A stretch of 5,458 nucleotides of DNA from Phycisphaerales bacterium (GTDB taxonomy: Bacteria; Planctomycetota; Phycisphaerae; Sedimentisphaerales; Anaerohalosphaeraceae), in the NCBI GenBank assembly GCA_011055475.1, contig DSDH01000681.1:1-5458 (forward strand), given 5' to 3'. Every line of letters begins with the position of its first letter. Position 1 is the stretch's first letter. The notes under the pieces are model-generated. The model worked only from the letters and a program-made list of their open reading frames with translations. It searched no databases and was not told the DNA's origin. Made by a program: the position numbers and the translations under genes. Positions 1 through 5,458 of this stretch are shown one piece after another.

Positions 1-228
1 CGTTTCACCCATGCTCGGTCCACGGGCCCCGGCGCCGCCCGTCAGCGTGGGCACGCGTGGGGTCGAGGGGGCCGACGCGGTCCGTCCCGCCGGCTGGGCC
101 GCCCCGGCGGCCTGAGGGGCGGGGGGGATATCCACGCTGCGCCGCTTGAGCATCCACGTCACGCCGAAGGTCGCCGCAAAACTGACGACCCCGACCAACG
201 CCAGGATGATGATGTGTTTTTTCATCAT
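1..228 (-). CDS. YlxF/MotE-like membrane-anchored flagellar protein, N-terminal part (cut by window edge)
   Basis: The frame is open from an ATG at 228 to the window edge (76 codons, no stop), so only the N-terminus is seen. It starts MMKK, has one strongly hydrophobic segment at about residues 5-26, then KRR at 28-30, then an Ala/Pro/Gly/Thr-rich stretch from about 34 to 70. That is the shape of a single-pass membrane protein with a flexible stalk, whose globular or coiled-coil part would lie outside the window. It starts 40 nt after fliJ, and a GGAG (238-241) sits 9 nt upstream of the first ATG; the second ATG at 225 is possible. In Bacillus-type operons the gene after fliJ is ylxF, which has an N-terminal membrane helix and a MotE/MgtE-N-like coiled coil. 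The call rests on position and topology, not on conserved motifs. It could instead be the N-terminus of another flagellar membrane protein. The reading frame is convincing; the family is moderately so. Confidence 0.6.
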   Translation of the reverse strand, partial: MMKKHIIILALVGVVSFAATFGVTWMLKRRSVDIPPAPQAAGAAQPAGRTASAPSTPRVPTLTGGAGARGPSMGET

Positions 229-268
229 GATCGTCCGCTCCGCTCGGTCATCCTTTCCCGGGGCGATC

Positions 269-721
269 TCAGGCCGGCGACAAAATCCGCCGCGCTACCG
301 TGACGCTGGTCCGATCGTCCGTTTCGTCCTGCATCCGCTTCTCCTGCCGACGCATGAAGTCCTCGTAGGCCTGAGCCCGCAGCCGCTCCAGGCGTTTGCG
401 AAACTTCCGCACCTCCATGACCTCATGCATCTTCCGTTGCCGTTGTTGCTCCAGCTCCTCCAGGCGTCGCCGGCCCTCGGTGAGCTGCTGTTCGGTCACC
501 GACGCGTGACGCAGGGCCAGGCGCTTTCGCTCCAGCCACGTCTCGGTCGCATCCGGTTCCAGGCCGGCCAACAACCGGCGCAGGGCGGCCCGCTGCATGA
601 GCAAACGACCCCGCAGGGCCACGACCTGTTCGGTGACGGCCACCAGCTCGCCCCGCAGGGCGTCCTCCTGCTTGACCTTGATATCCAGCAGCCGCTGAAG
701 CCGCCATGCGAAGCGTCTCAC
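269..721 (-). CDS. fliJ: Flagellar export protein FliJ
   Basis: A 150-residue protein of the usual FliJ length (about 145-150). FliJ is the coiled-coil stalk of the flagellar export ATPase; it sits in the FliI hexamer, resembles the F1 gamma subunit, and contacts FlhA and export chaperones. The N-terminus MRRFAWRLQRLLDIK matches the typical FliJ opening (basic, F-x-L-Q-x-x-L-D). The rest is almost all helix: one helix to about residue 52, a break at GLEPDA (53-58), and a second charged helix at about 62-135 ending in the typical RLRAQAYEDFMRRQEKR region. The start is GTG, since an in-frame TAG lies 11 codons upstream with no ATG between. The Shine-Dalgarno is weak (GGGA, 730-733, 8 nt away). 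It follows fliI after 49 nt, a looser junction than those joining fliG, fliH and fliI, which with the GTG start suggests weaker translation. Identification is by N-terminal pattern, length and position. Confidence 0.92.
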   Translation of the reverse strand: MRRFAWRLQRLLDIKVKQEDALRGELVAVTEQVVALRGRLLMQRAALRRLLAGLEPDATETWLERKRLALRHASVTEQQLTEGRRRLEELEQQRQRKMHEVMEVRKFRKRLERLRAQAYEDFMRRQEKRMQDETDDRTSVTVARRILSPA

Positions 722-770
722 GTCACAGGTCCCGTCGCCCGATACCGATAACTATCGACTTTTCAATCGC
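722..770 (-). other. fliI-fliJ intergenic spacer with short imperfect inverted repeat
   Basis: This 49-nt spacer is visibly richer in A/T than the flanking genes. It contains an inverted repeat at 746-757 (CGATA, 2-nt centre, TATCG), which as RNA would give only a weak hairpin. A TTGAAA hexamer on the minus strand near the fliI end has no convincing -10 box at the right distance. No U-tract follows the repeat, so it is not an intrinsic terminator. It may only be a spacer carrying the weak fliJ ribosome binding site. Confidence 0.3.
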
Positions 771-2159
771 TTAAGAACGTGCCCCTGCGCCTGTCGGCGC
801 AGCCGGAGGGCCATTGAGCAGGCTATCCCATGCTTCGGCAATGTCCTTGAGCCGGTTTACTGTTTCCGCAAAACTGCTCCGTTGCCGGGTCGGCTGGATC
901 AGAAAATCCTGAATACGGTCGATCAGGGCCACCGACCCGTCGATACGGCGGTTGCTGCCCGGCGAGAACGCCCCAATGCTGATGAGGTCCTCGGCGTCGG
1001 TGTACGTCGCATAAATCTCGCGAAATTGCTGTGCCACTTGCCGGTGCTCGGGGGTGGTGACGGTGTTCATCAACCGGCTGACGCTCTGCAGGATGTCGAT
1101 CGCCGGGTAATGGCCCCGGTCGGCCAGCTTCCGACTCAGGATGATGTGCCCATCCAGCAGGGAGCGGGCGCTGTCGGCGATCGGGTCGTTCAGGTCATCG
1201 GCCTCGACGAGCACGGTAAGGATGCCGGTGATACTGCCGCGTTCGCTGCACCCGAGCCGCTCCAGCAGGCGGGGCAATAGCGCGAAGACGCTCGGACAGT
1301 ATCCCTTGGTGGCGGGGGGCTCGCCCGCGGCCAGGCCGATCTCGCGCTGGGCCTGGCCGAACCGGGTCAATGAGTCCATCATGAACAAGACGTCCATGCC
1401 CTGATCGCGGAAGTATTCGGCGATGGTGACCGCGGTGAAGGCGGCTTTGATCCGCTGGACCGCCGCCGCGTCGCTGGTGGCGACAATGACGACGCTACGG
1501 GCCAGGCCCTCCGGGCCGAGGTCTTTCTCCAGAAACTCCCGCACCTCACGGCCGCGCTCGCCCACCAAGGCCACGACGTTGACCTGGGCGGCGCTGCCGT
1601 TGGCGATCTCGCCGAGCAGAACGCTTTTGCCCACGCCGCTGCCGCTGAAGATGCCCACGCGCTGGCCCTTGCCGCAGGTGAGCACCCCGTCGATGGCGCG
1701 AATGCCCAGCGGCAGGGGCTCGGCGATCATTCGACGGCGGAGGGGCTCGGGGCTGGGGTTGTCCAGCGATTGCACCTCGTGCCCCTGCAACGGTCCTTTG
1801 CCGTCGATGGGCCGACCCAGGCCGTCCAACACGCGGCCTCGAATGTTCGGGCCCACGCGGATGAGCCGTCCTTGATTGAGCGCCACGACGGCGTCGCCGG
1901 GGCCGATGCCGTCGATGTGATCCATGGGCAGCAGCACCAGGTTCGAGCCGTGAAACCCGATGACCTCCGCGACAATGGGCAGGCGGTTGCGCACGCGGAT
2001 CTCGCAGGTCTGGCCCAGTCCCACGTCCGGGCCGCTGCTCTCGACCGTCAGCCCCGCCACCCGCACGATGGTCCCCCGGCGCATCACGCGGGGCGTCTTC
2101 TCCAGAGCCGCGTGGAGCGATGTGAAATCAGGCAAGCCGGTTGAGGGCGGTTGGCTCAT
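771..2159 (-). CDS. fliI: Flagellum-specific ATPase FliI
   Basis: A 462-residue ATPase, slightly longer than the usual 435-460 because of a Pro/Ala/Gly-rich tail (450-462). FliI forms a hexamer under the export gate, hydrolyses ATP and helps deliver rod, hook and filament subunits. Domains: N-terminal beta-barrel (about 25-100), F1-beta-like ATPase core (about 105-375), C-terminal helical domain (about 380-445). Visible motifs: Walker A SGSGVGKS (172-179, Lys178), catalytic-loop GERGRE (200-205, Glu201 matching Salmonella Glu211 by its spacing from the Walker Lys), Walker B VLFMMDS (257-263, Asp262), and the alpha/beta ATPase signature PAIDILQSVS (352-361). PATKGYCPS (282-290) is typical of the FliI/SctN branch. 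Its ATG overlaps the fliH stop (ATGA, 2156-2159), with GGAG (2167-2170) 7 nt upstream. Oddity: the first P-loop residue is Ser172 where FliI usually has Ala. A SctN ATPase is unlikely given the neighbours. Confidence 0.97.
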   Translation of the reverse strand: MSQPPSTGLPDFTSLHAALEKTPRVMRRGTIVRVAGLTVESSGPDVGLGQTCEIRVRNRLPIVAEVIGFHGSNLVLLPMDHIDGIGPGDAVVALNQGRLIRVGPNIRGRVLDGLGRPIDGKGPLQGHEVQSLDNPSPEPLRRRMIAEPLPLGIRAIDGVLTCGKGQRVGIFSGSGVGKSVLLGEIANGSAAQVNVVALVGERGREVREFLEKDLGPEGLARSVVIVATSDAAAVQRIKAAFTAVTIAEYFRDQGMDVLFMMDSLTRFGQAQREIGLAAGEPPATKGYCPSVFALLPRLLERLGCSERGSITGILTVLVEADDLNDPIADSARSLLDGHIILSRKLADRGHYPAIDILQSVSRLMNTVTTPEHRQVAQQFREIYATYTDAEDLISIGAFSPGSNRRIDGSVALIDRIQDFLIQPTRQRSSFAETVNRLKDIAEAWDSLLNGPPAAPTGAGARS

Positions 2160-2722
2160 GGCGTGGCTCCGGCCTTCAGCGCCTGTTCAATCTGTCGCAG
2201 ATGCTCATCCACGCGGTGCTCAAGCGTCACCTGTTCGTTGTCCACCACGCATTCGGCCCGGCCCAGTTGAGGATCGGCGACCATCTCGATATGGTGCAAC
2301 GCCTCGGCGCCGCCGTCGGCGACGAGCTGCCGGAGGGTCTCCAGGTCGGCGGGGTGCAGCCGGACCACAATCTTCCGGCCGGTCGGCGCCTGCGCCAGCG
2401 TCTCGGTGACGATCCGTTCGATGTCGTACTCCCCCGATGCGATCTGCTTAAGGAGAATCCTCTCGGCGATGCCCACGGCCAGGCGGATCACCTGGTCCCG
2501 GCAGGCGTGGAGCTGCTCTTCCTGGAACGCCCGGATTTGCGCCACGGCCTCATCCAGTTGCCGGACCATCCTTTGCACCTGGGCCCGGGTGCTGTCCAAC
2601 TCCGCGCGCAGGCGCCGGGCCTCATCCTCCGCCGGCGTCTGGGTCTGCCCCTCGGCCACGACGTGAATCGAGCGGATCGGACGGATCGGGGCGCTCAGTT
2701 GTATCGTCACGCCTGCGCCCAT
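2156..2722 (-). CDS. fliH: Flagellar assembly protein FliH (ATPase stator/regulator)
   Basis: A 188-residue protein, at the short end of the FliH/YscL range. FliH dimers bind the FliI N-terminus, restrain its ATPase activity, and tether it to the C-ring and FlhA, like the peripheral stalk of F-type ATPases. Visible: an N-terminal leader (1-30), a charged helix or coiled coil (about 31-75), then a FliH-type C-terminal domain (about 76-180) with RLAVGIAERILLKQI (80-94), VVRLHPADLETL (119-130) and the VADPQLGRAECVV strand pair (148-160), followed by a terminal helix. The GxxxG repeats of many FliH proteins are not evident, and the N-terminus lacks the Trp residues used by Salmonella FliH to dock on FlhA. 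The start at 2722 lies 3 nt after the fliG stop, with GGAGGAGG (2731-2738) 8 nt upstream. The family is poorly conserved; position and the C-terminal pattern make the call firm. Confidence 0.92.
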   Translation of the reverse strand: MGAGVTIQLSAPIRPIRSIHVVAEGQTQTPAEDEARRLRAELDSTRAQVQRMVRQLDEAVAQIRAFQEEQLHACRDQVIRLAVGIAERILLKQIASGEYDIERIVTETLAQAPTGRKIVVRLHPADLETLRQLVADGGAEALHHIEMVADPQLGRAECVVDNEQVTLEHRVDEHLRQIEQALKAGATP

Positions 2723-2725
2723 GGG

Positions 2726-3739
2726 CTACTCCTCCTCCATGAAGGCCAGTTGCTCGGCCTCGTTGGCCTCGCGCAGGGGCTTGGCGACCTCTTCGCGGGC
2801 CTCGATGATCTCCTTCTTGCGCGGCTCGGCCATAAGCGACATCTCCTCGTCCACCATCTGGCGGGCCCGCTCGGAGATGTTGGAGCGGATTTTTTCGGCG
2901 ATCACCGACTCGGCGTTGAACAGGGCCTTGGCCAGAATACCCGCATCGACCTTGCGAAGGGCATCCTGCAGCGAGCGATCCTCGATCTTGGGGATGTCCT
3001 CCCAGGTGACCATCAGCGCCCGGACGGTCTTGGCGGTTTCCTTATCGGTGTTTTCGATCTCCTCCAGCATGGCGTCTCGCATCTCTTTGGTCAACCCGCT
3101 CAGCACCAGGGCCACCTTGCGAAGGGTCTCCTTGGGCTTGGTCTCCTCGATCACCGCGTCCTCGCCGCTGGTCAGCTCGACCAGGCGCTTGCAGACCATC
3201 TCGCCGATCCGCCGCAGCGTCTTCGGGGAGACCTCGCTGGGCCGGGTCATTCGCGCGACGGTCTTGAGCGAAATCTCGCGGTTCAGGCGACTGAGCACCT
3301 CCGTGCTCAGCTTGGGCGGCAGCGACGAGAGCACCAGGGCGATGGCCTGCGGCGGTTCGCTCTCCAGGGCGGCGGCGATCTGGTTGGGCGGCGCCGAGGC
3401 GATCGCGATGAAGGGATCCTTCTCGCGGATGGCCTTTTGCATCTGGGCGTGCAGCTCGCTGGCGCGTTCCTTGCCGGCCGTTCCCTTCAGGATGTCGCTG
3501 ACAAAGGCCTTGACGTTCAGTTGCCCCATCTGGGATCGTTCCAGAGCCGCACAGAACTCCTTGGTCACGGCGTTGCTTTCGGCGCCGTCCACCTGCCTGG
3601 CGGCGTCCAGGTGAGCCAGCTCCATCGCCAGCTCCTGGATAACCTCCTGGGGCTGCCCCTTGAGGAGCTCCGTCGCGGTGGCCTGGTCCAGGCTGGCCAG
3701 CAGCAGGGCCGCCTTGCGCTTGCCGGTCAACGTGGCCAT
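2726..3739 (-). CDS. fliG: Flagellar motor switch protein FliG
   Basis: A 337-residue protein (family about 330-345). FliG forms the ring between the FliF MS ring and the FliM/FliN C-ring and receives torque from the stators. N-terminal domain (about 1-105): GKRKAALLLASLDQ (6-19) is the usual FliF-binding opening. Middle domain (about 115-195): ESEPPQAIALVLSSLPP (126-142) corresponds to the EHPQ region that binds FliM. C-terminal domain (about 200-337): WEDIPKIEDRSLQDALRKVD (246-265), then a torque helix with Arg291, Glu298, Glu299 and Arg307 aligning without gaps to E. coli Arg281, Asp288, Asp289 and Arg297. Oddities: Phe274 where E. coli has Lys264, MVTW (243-246) for MFxF, and EPPQ for EHPQ. 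The start at 3739 was chosen over a 76-residue upstream extension because that would overlap fliF, and because GGAGGG (3749-3754) lies 9 nt upstream. It follows the fliF stop by 2 nt. Confidence 0.96.
   Translation of the reverse strand: MATLTGKRKAALLLASLDQATATELLKGQPQEVIQELAMELAHLDAARQVDGAESNAVTKEFCAALERSQMGQLNVKAFVSDILKGTAGKERASELHAQMQKAIREKDPFIAIASAPPNQIAAALESEPPQAIALVLSSLPPKLSTEVLSRLNREISLKTVARMTRPSEVSPKTLRRIGEMVCKRLVELTSGEDAVIEETKPKETLRKVALVLSGLTKEMRDAMLEEIENTDKETAKTVRALMVTWEDIPKIEDRSLQDALRKVDAGILAKALFNAESVIAEKIRSNISERARQMVDEEMSLMAEPRKKEIIEAREEVAKPLREANEAEQLAFMEEE
2731..2738 (-). promoter_or_regulatory. fliH Shine-Dalgarno inside the fliG 3' end
   Basis: GGAGGAGG on the minus strand ends 8 nt before the fliH ATG at 2722. 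The same bases lie in codons for the terminal residues Met-Glu-Glu-Glu of FliG, just before its TAG. This is a strong site, and ribosomes ending fliG would stop almost on the fliH start. Confidence 0.8.
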
Positions 3740-3741
3740 GC

Positions 3742-5316
3742 CTAGCTGCCCTCCGCCAGCCAACTGGCGAACAGGCGGCGCACCTGATCGGGATTCTGAC
3801 GCAGTTCGGTGGCGATTCGCTGGCGGTAGGCCGCCCCGGCGTCGGTGCCCGGAGGCAACAGACCCAGGCCGCCCGCCACCAACTGCCCGGCCGACTCGGT
3901 CGCCGCCGGAACCTCCGCGATTCGCCGAGAAGCCTTGGTAAAGATCCGCAACACGATCAGGGCACACAGGGCCAGGACGCCCATCGAGGAATGCCGCACG
4001 AGATCCACGATCCGGGACATGCGCTCAAAATCCTGCGAGACCGCCGTCACCGACATGGGGGGCTCATAGACGGGCACATTCTTGACGATCAGGGCGTTTT
4101 CATCGGTGAGCATCTTGCGGCCGCCGATGGCGCCCAGGATGATCTCCTCGACGTCCTCCACCGACATAATCAGCTCCGTTGCGGCGGGGGCGGCCTGCGC
4201 ACCCTGAGCGCCTTCCTCGCCCTCGGAGCCCTCACCGCTTCGGCCTTTTTGCGACGGCTCGGATCGTCTATGCAGGTCCACGATGGCCGTCACCGACCAG
4301 GAAACGATCTTCCCGGACACGTCGGTCATGGTCGTCATCGTCTCCGGATTGACGTAGGCGTTCACGATGGACTCGGTTTTTTCGGAGGTGCCGCTCTGTT
4401 TCGTGTTCCCCTTGTCGTCCTGGACGGGATCTTTCGTGGTGGTCGTGCTGTCGATGGTCTCCTGCTGGGGGACCCCCTTCTCATACGTTTTCTTGACGAC
4501 CGACTGGCTGGTCATGTCGAGCACGACGCTGCTGAGCACGGACACCCGGCCCGGACCCAGATGACGCTCCAGCGCCCCGGAAATCTGCTCATTCATCCGC
4601 GCTTCAATGTCCTGCTTGAGGCTGTGAAAGCTGTCGGCCATACCAAGGTTGGGATTCAGGGCGGTACGATTCGAAAGCAGTCGCCCCTTGTTGTCGGTGA
4701 TCGTGACGTTCTCGGGCAGTAGTCCCGGCGTGGCGCTGGCCACAATGTGTGTGATCGCCGCGGCGCTGTCCTGCGTGATGGTCCAGCCGGGCTGAACCAC
4801 CAGCATCACCGTGGCTTTGATATCGTTGGGTTTGGTGGCCAGAATGCCCTGCTGCTCCGGCCGTGCCACGTGCACGCGGGCTCCCACCACCCCGTCGATC
4901 ATCTCGATCGTGCGGGACAGCTCAAGCTGGAAGGCTTCCTCCAGCTTCCACGCCTGGATCGCGGGCGGAAAGACCAACCCCGAGTCATCCAGCAGGCCCA
5001 CGCTCTGGCTGTGGGTCGGCAGGCCCTCCTTGGCCATCGCCAACCGGAGGCGGTATACCTCTTTACTGGGCACGTAGATGCTCGTTCCGCTGCCGCGAAG
5101 CTCATAGCGAACGTTCATCTCGCTGATCTTGTCGACGATCTTCCCGGCGTCCTCGGCGCTCAGGTCGCTGTACAGCAGCCGCAGGTCCGCGCTCGATGCC
5201 CACTTCGTCAACAGCCCCGCCGTGATCACGCACGCCAGAACCATCGCGATCAACAGGGCCCGCTGGACCACCCCGATCTTCTGCCAGACCGCGTTGATCT
5301 TCTGCAGGATTCCCAT
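3742..5316 (-). CDS. fliF: Flagellar MS-ring protein FliF
   Basis: A 524-residue protein (family about 520-570). FliF assembles the inner-membrane MS ring, the base for the rod, the switch and the export gate. Visible order: a cytoplasmic N-terminus, membrane helix 1 (about 18-36), the YscJ/FliF ring-building domains (about 45-215) with SADLRLLYSDLSAEDA (42-57) and IDGVVGARVHVARPEQ (140-155), the FliF C-terminal domain (about 235-420) with the polar insertion TTTTKDPVQDDKGNTKQSG (291-309) expected in the beta-collar loop, a Gly/Glu/Ala-rich linker (352-380), membrane helix 2 (about 443-459), and a cytoplasmic tail ending in NPDQVRRLFASWL (508-520), the usual FliG-binding segment. The ATG at 5316 has an in-frame TGA three codons upstream, so no longer start is possible. 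A tandem GTGAGGT repeat provides the ribosome binding site. A T3SS SctJ is ruled out by length and the FliG-binding tail. Confidence 0.97.
   Translation of the reverse strand: MGILQKINAVWQKIGVVQRALLIAMVLACVITAGLLTKWASSADLRLLYSDLSAEDAGKIVDKISEMNVRYELRGSGTSIYVPSKEVYRLRLAMAKEGLPTHSQSVGLLDDSGLVFPPAIQAWKLEEAFQLELSRTIEMIDGVVGARVHVARPEQQGILATKPNDIKATVMLVVQPGWTITQDSAAAITHIVASATPGLLPENVTITDNKGRLLSNRTALNPNLGMADSFHSLKQDIEARMNEQISGALERHLGPGRVSVLSSVVLDMTSQSVVKKTYEKGVPQQETIDSTTTTKDPVQDDKGNTKQSGTSEKTESIVNAYVNPETMTTMTDVSGKIVSWSVTAIVDLHRRSEPSQKGRSGEGSEGEEGAQGAQAAPAATELIMSVEDVEEIILGAIGGRKMLTDENALIVKNVPVYEPPMSVTAVSQDFERMSRIVDLVRHSSMGVLALCALIVLRIFTKASRRIAEVPAATESAGQLVAGGLGLLPPGTDAGAAYRQRIATELRQNPDQVRRLFASWLAEGS
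3749..3754 (-). promoter_or_regulatory. fliG Shine-Dalgarno inside the fliF 3' end
   Basis: GGAGGG on the minus strand, 9 nt before the fliG ATG at 3739, lies within the last codons of fliF. It decides the fliG start against the longer in-frame extension that would overlap fliF by over 200 nt. Confidence 0.75.
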
Positions 5317-5319
5317 GAG

Positions 5320-5334
5320 ACCTCACAACCTCAC
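5320..5334 (-). promoter_or_regulatory. Tandem Shine-Dalgarno-like repeat upstream of fliF
   Basis: The minus strand reads GTGAGGT-T-GTGAGGT, two identical 7-mers with an 8-nt period (5328-5334 and 5320-5326). Their GAGG cores lie 12 and 4 nt before the fliF ATG at 5316, so each is slightly off the usual 5-9 nt spacing. No other purine-rich site lies close enough, so one or both must serve fliF. Confidence 0.6.
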
Positions 5335-5368
5335 CATCGCCTTGTCGCGTGGAATCGCCGCCTGCGGG

Positions 5369-5458
5369 CTATCCCTGCATCTTCATCGTTTCCTTGTAGG
5401 CCTCGATCAGCTTGTTGCGCACGCCCACCAGCAGCTTGAAGCTCATATCCGCCCGCGC
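5369..5458 (-). CDS. fliE: Flagellar hook-basal body protein FliE, C-terminal end (cut by window edge)
   Basis: Only the last 29 residues and the TAG stop are in the window. They read A-R-A-D-M-S-F-K-L-L, then VGVRNKLIEAYKETMKMQG. This matches the conserved FliE C-terminus (aDlsFqlLvqVRNKLveAYqEiMrMqV), the most recognisable part of this roughly 100-residue protein. FliE forms the junction between the FliF MS ring and the proximal rod and is needed for export of the other rod proteins. Its place directly upstream of fliF, 52 nt away, fits common operons of the form flgB-flgC-fliE-fliF. The last residue is Gly rather than the common Val, a small difference. The start and N-terminal half lie beyond the right edge. 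Confidence 0.93.
   Translation of the reverse strand, partial: ARADMSFKLLVGVRNKLIEAYKETMKMQG

Noticed and set aside
227..251. A tiny 8-codon frame (ATG at 251) ending in the start region of the ylxF/motE-like gene, as a leader peptide.
   Set aside because: Too short to support; an AAAGG precedes its ATG too closely for a functional ribosome binding site, and nothing in it is recognisable.
146..751. A 201-codon plus-strand open frame across fliJ and the ylxF/motE-like start.
   Set aside because: Codon-aligned with fliJ and explained by its codon use; the Leu/Pro/Gln/His-rich translation is typical of antisense shadow.
785..802. The inverted repeat at the fliI end as an intrinsic terminator.
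   Set aside because: On the minus strand it is followed by GGGCACGTTC rather than a U-tract, lies inside the coding region, and fliJ follows in the same operon.
2141..3745. A 534-codon open frame on the plus strand, opposite fliG and fliH.
   Set aside because: It is codon-aligned with fliG and fliH, which share one frame. Antisense stops then arise only at sense codons TTA, CTA and TCA, which are rare in this high-GC DNA. The translation is low-complexity, rich in Leu, Gly, His and Gln, and there is strong evidence for the minus-strand genes.
3740..3967. An N-terminal extension of fliG by 76 codons to an upstream in-frame start.
   Set aside because: It would overlap the conserved FliF C-terminal tail, its translation is Gly/Arg-rich and unlike FliG, and the start at 3739 has a good Shine-Dalgarno and the normal FliG N-terminus.
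3991..5439. Long plus-strand open frames opposite fliF (3991-4722 and 4747-5439).
   Set aside because: The same codon-aligned antisense effect; no recognisable protein features, and fliF is unambiguous.

Overview
The window is one uninterrupted stretch of a flagellar basal-body/export operon, all on the minus strand. In transcription order (right to left) it holds the 3' end of fliE, then complete fliF, fliG, fliH, fliI and fliJ. It ends with the 5' end of a membrane-anchored protein gene that sits where ylxF/motE-type genes usually follow fliJ. Both window edges cut through genes. The operon promoter and terminator lie outside.

Layout: fliE tail (5369-5458), 52-nt gap, fliF (3742-5316), 2-nt gap, fliG (2726-3739), 3-nt gap, fliH (2156-2722), 4-nt ATGA overlap, fliI (771-2159), 49-nt gap, fliJ (269-721, GTG start), 40-nt gap, ylxF/motE-like 5' end (1-228). 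The fliG-fliH-fliI junctions are so tight that translational coupling is likely. The fliE-fliF, fliI-fliJ and fliJ-ylxF junctions are looser. No RNA gene, mobile element, CRISPR array or transferred block is visible.

How the genes work together: FliE joins the MS ring to the rod, FliF builds the MS ring, and FliG sits on its cytoplasmic face as the switch and torque protein. FliH, FliI and FliJ form the soluble ATPase complex that feeds substrates to the export gate inside the ring. The last gene encodes a single-pass membrane protein with an Ala/Pro-rich stalk, of the kind proposed to help motor or stator assembly.

Organism: a high-GC (roughly 60-65% by eye) flagellated bacterium. The order fliE-F-G-H-I-J-ylxF and the divergent FliG and FliI would fit Planctomycetota or a deep-branching proteobacterial group. 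This is a weak inference; no taxonomic marker is present.

No new system was found. The best leads are unusual residues at three normally conserved sites in FliG (MVTW for MFxF, EPPQ for EHPQ, Phe in place of a torque-helix Lys). A tandem Shine-Dalgarno duplication in front of fliF is a smaller one.
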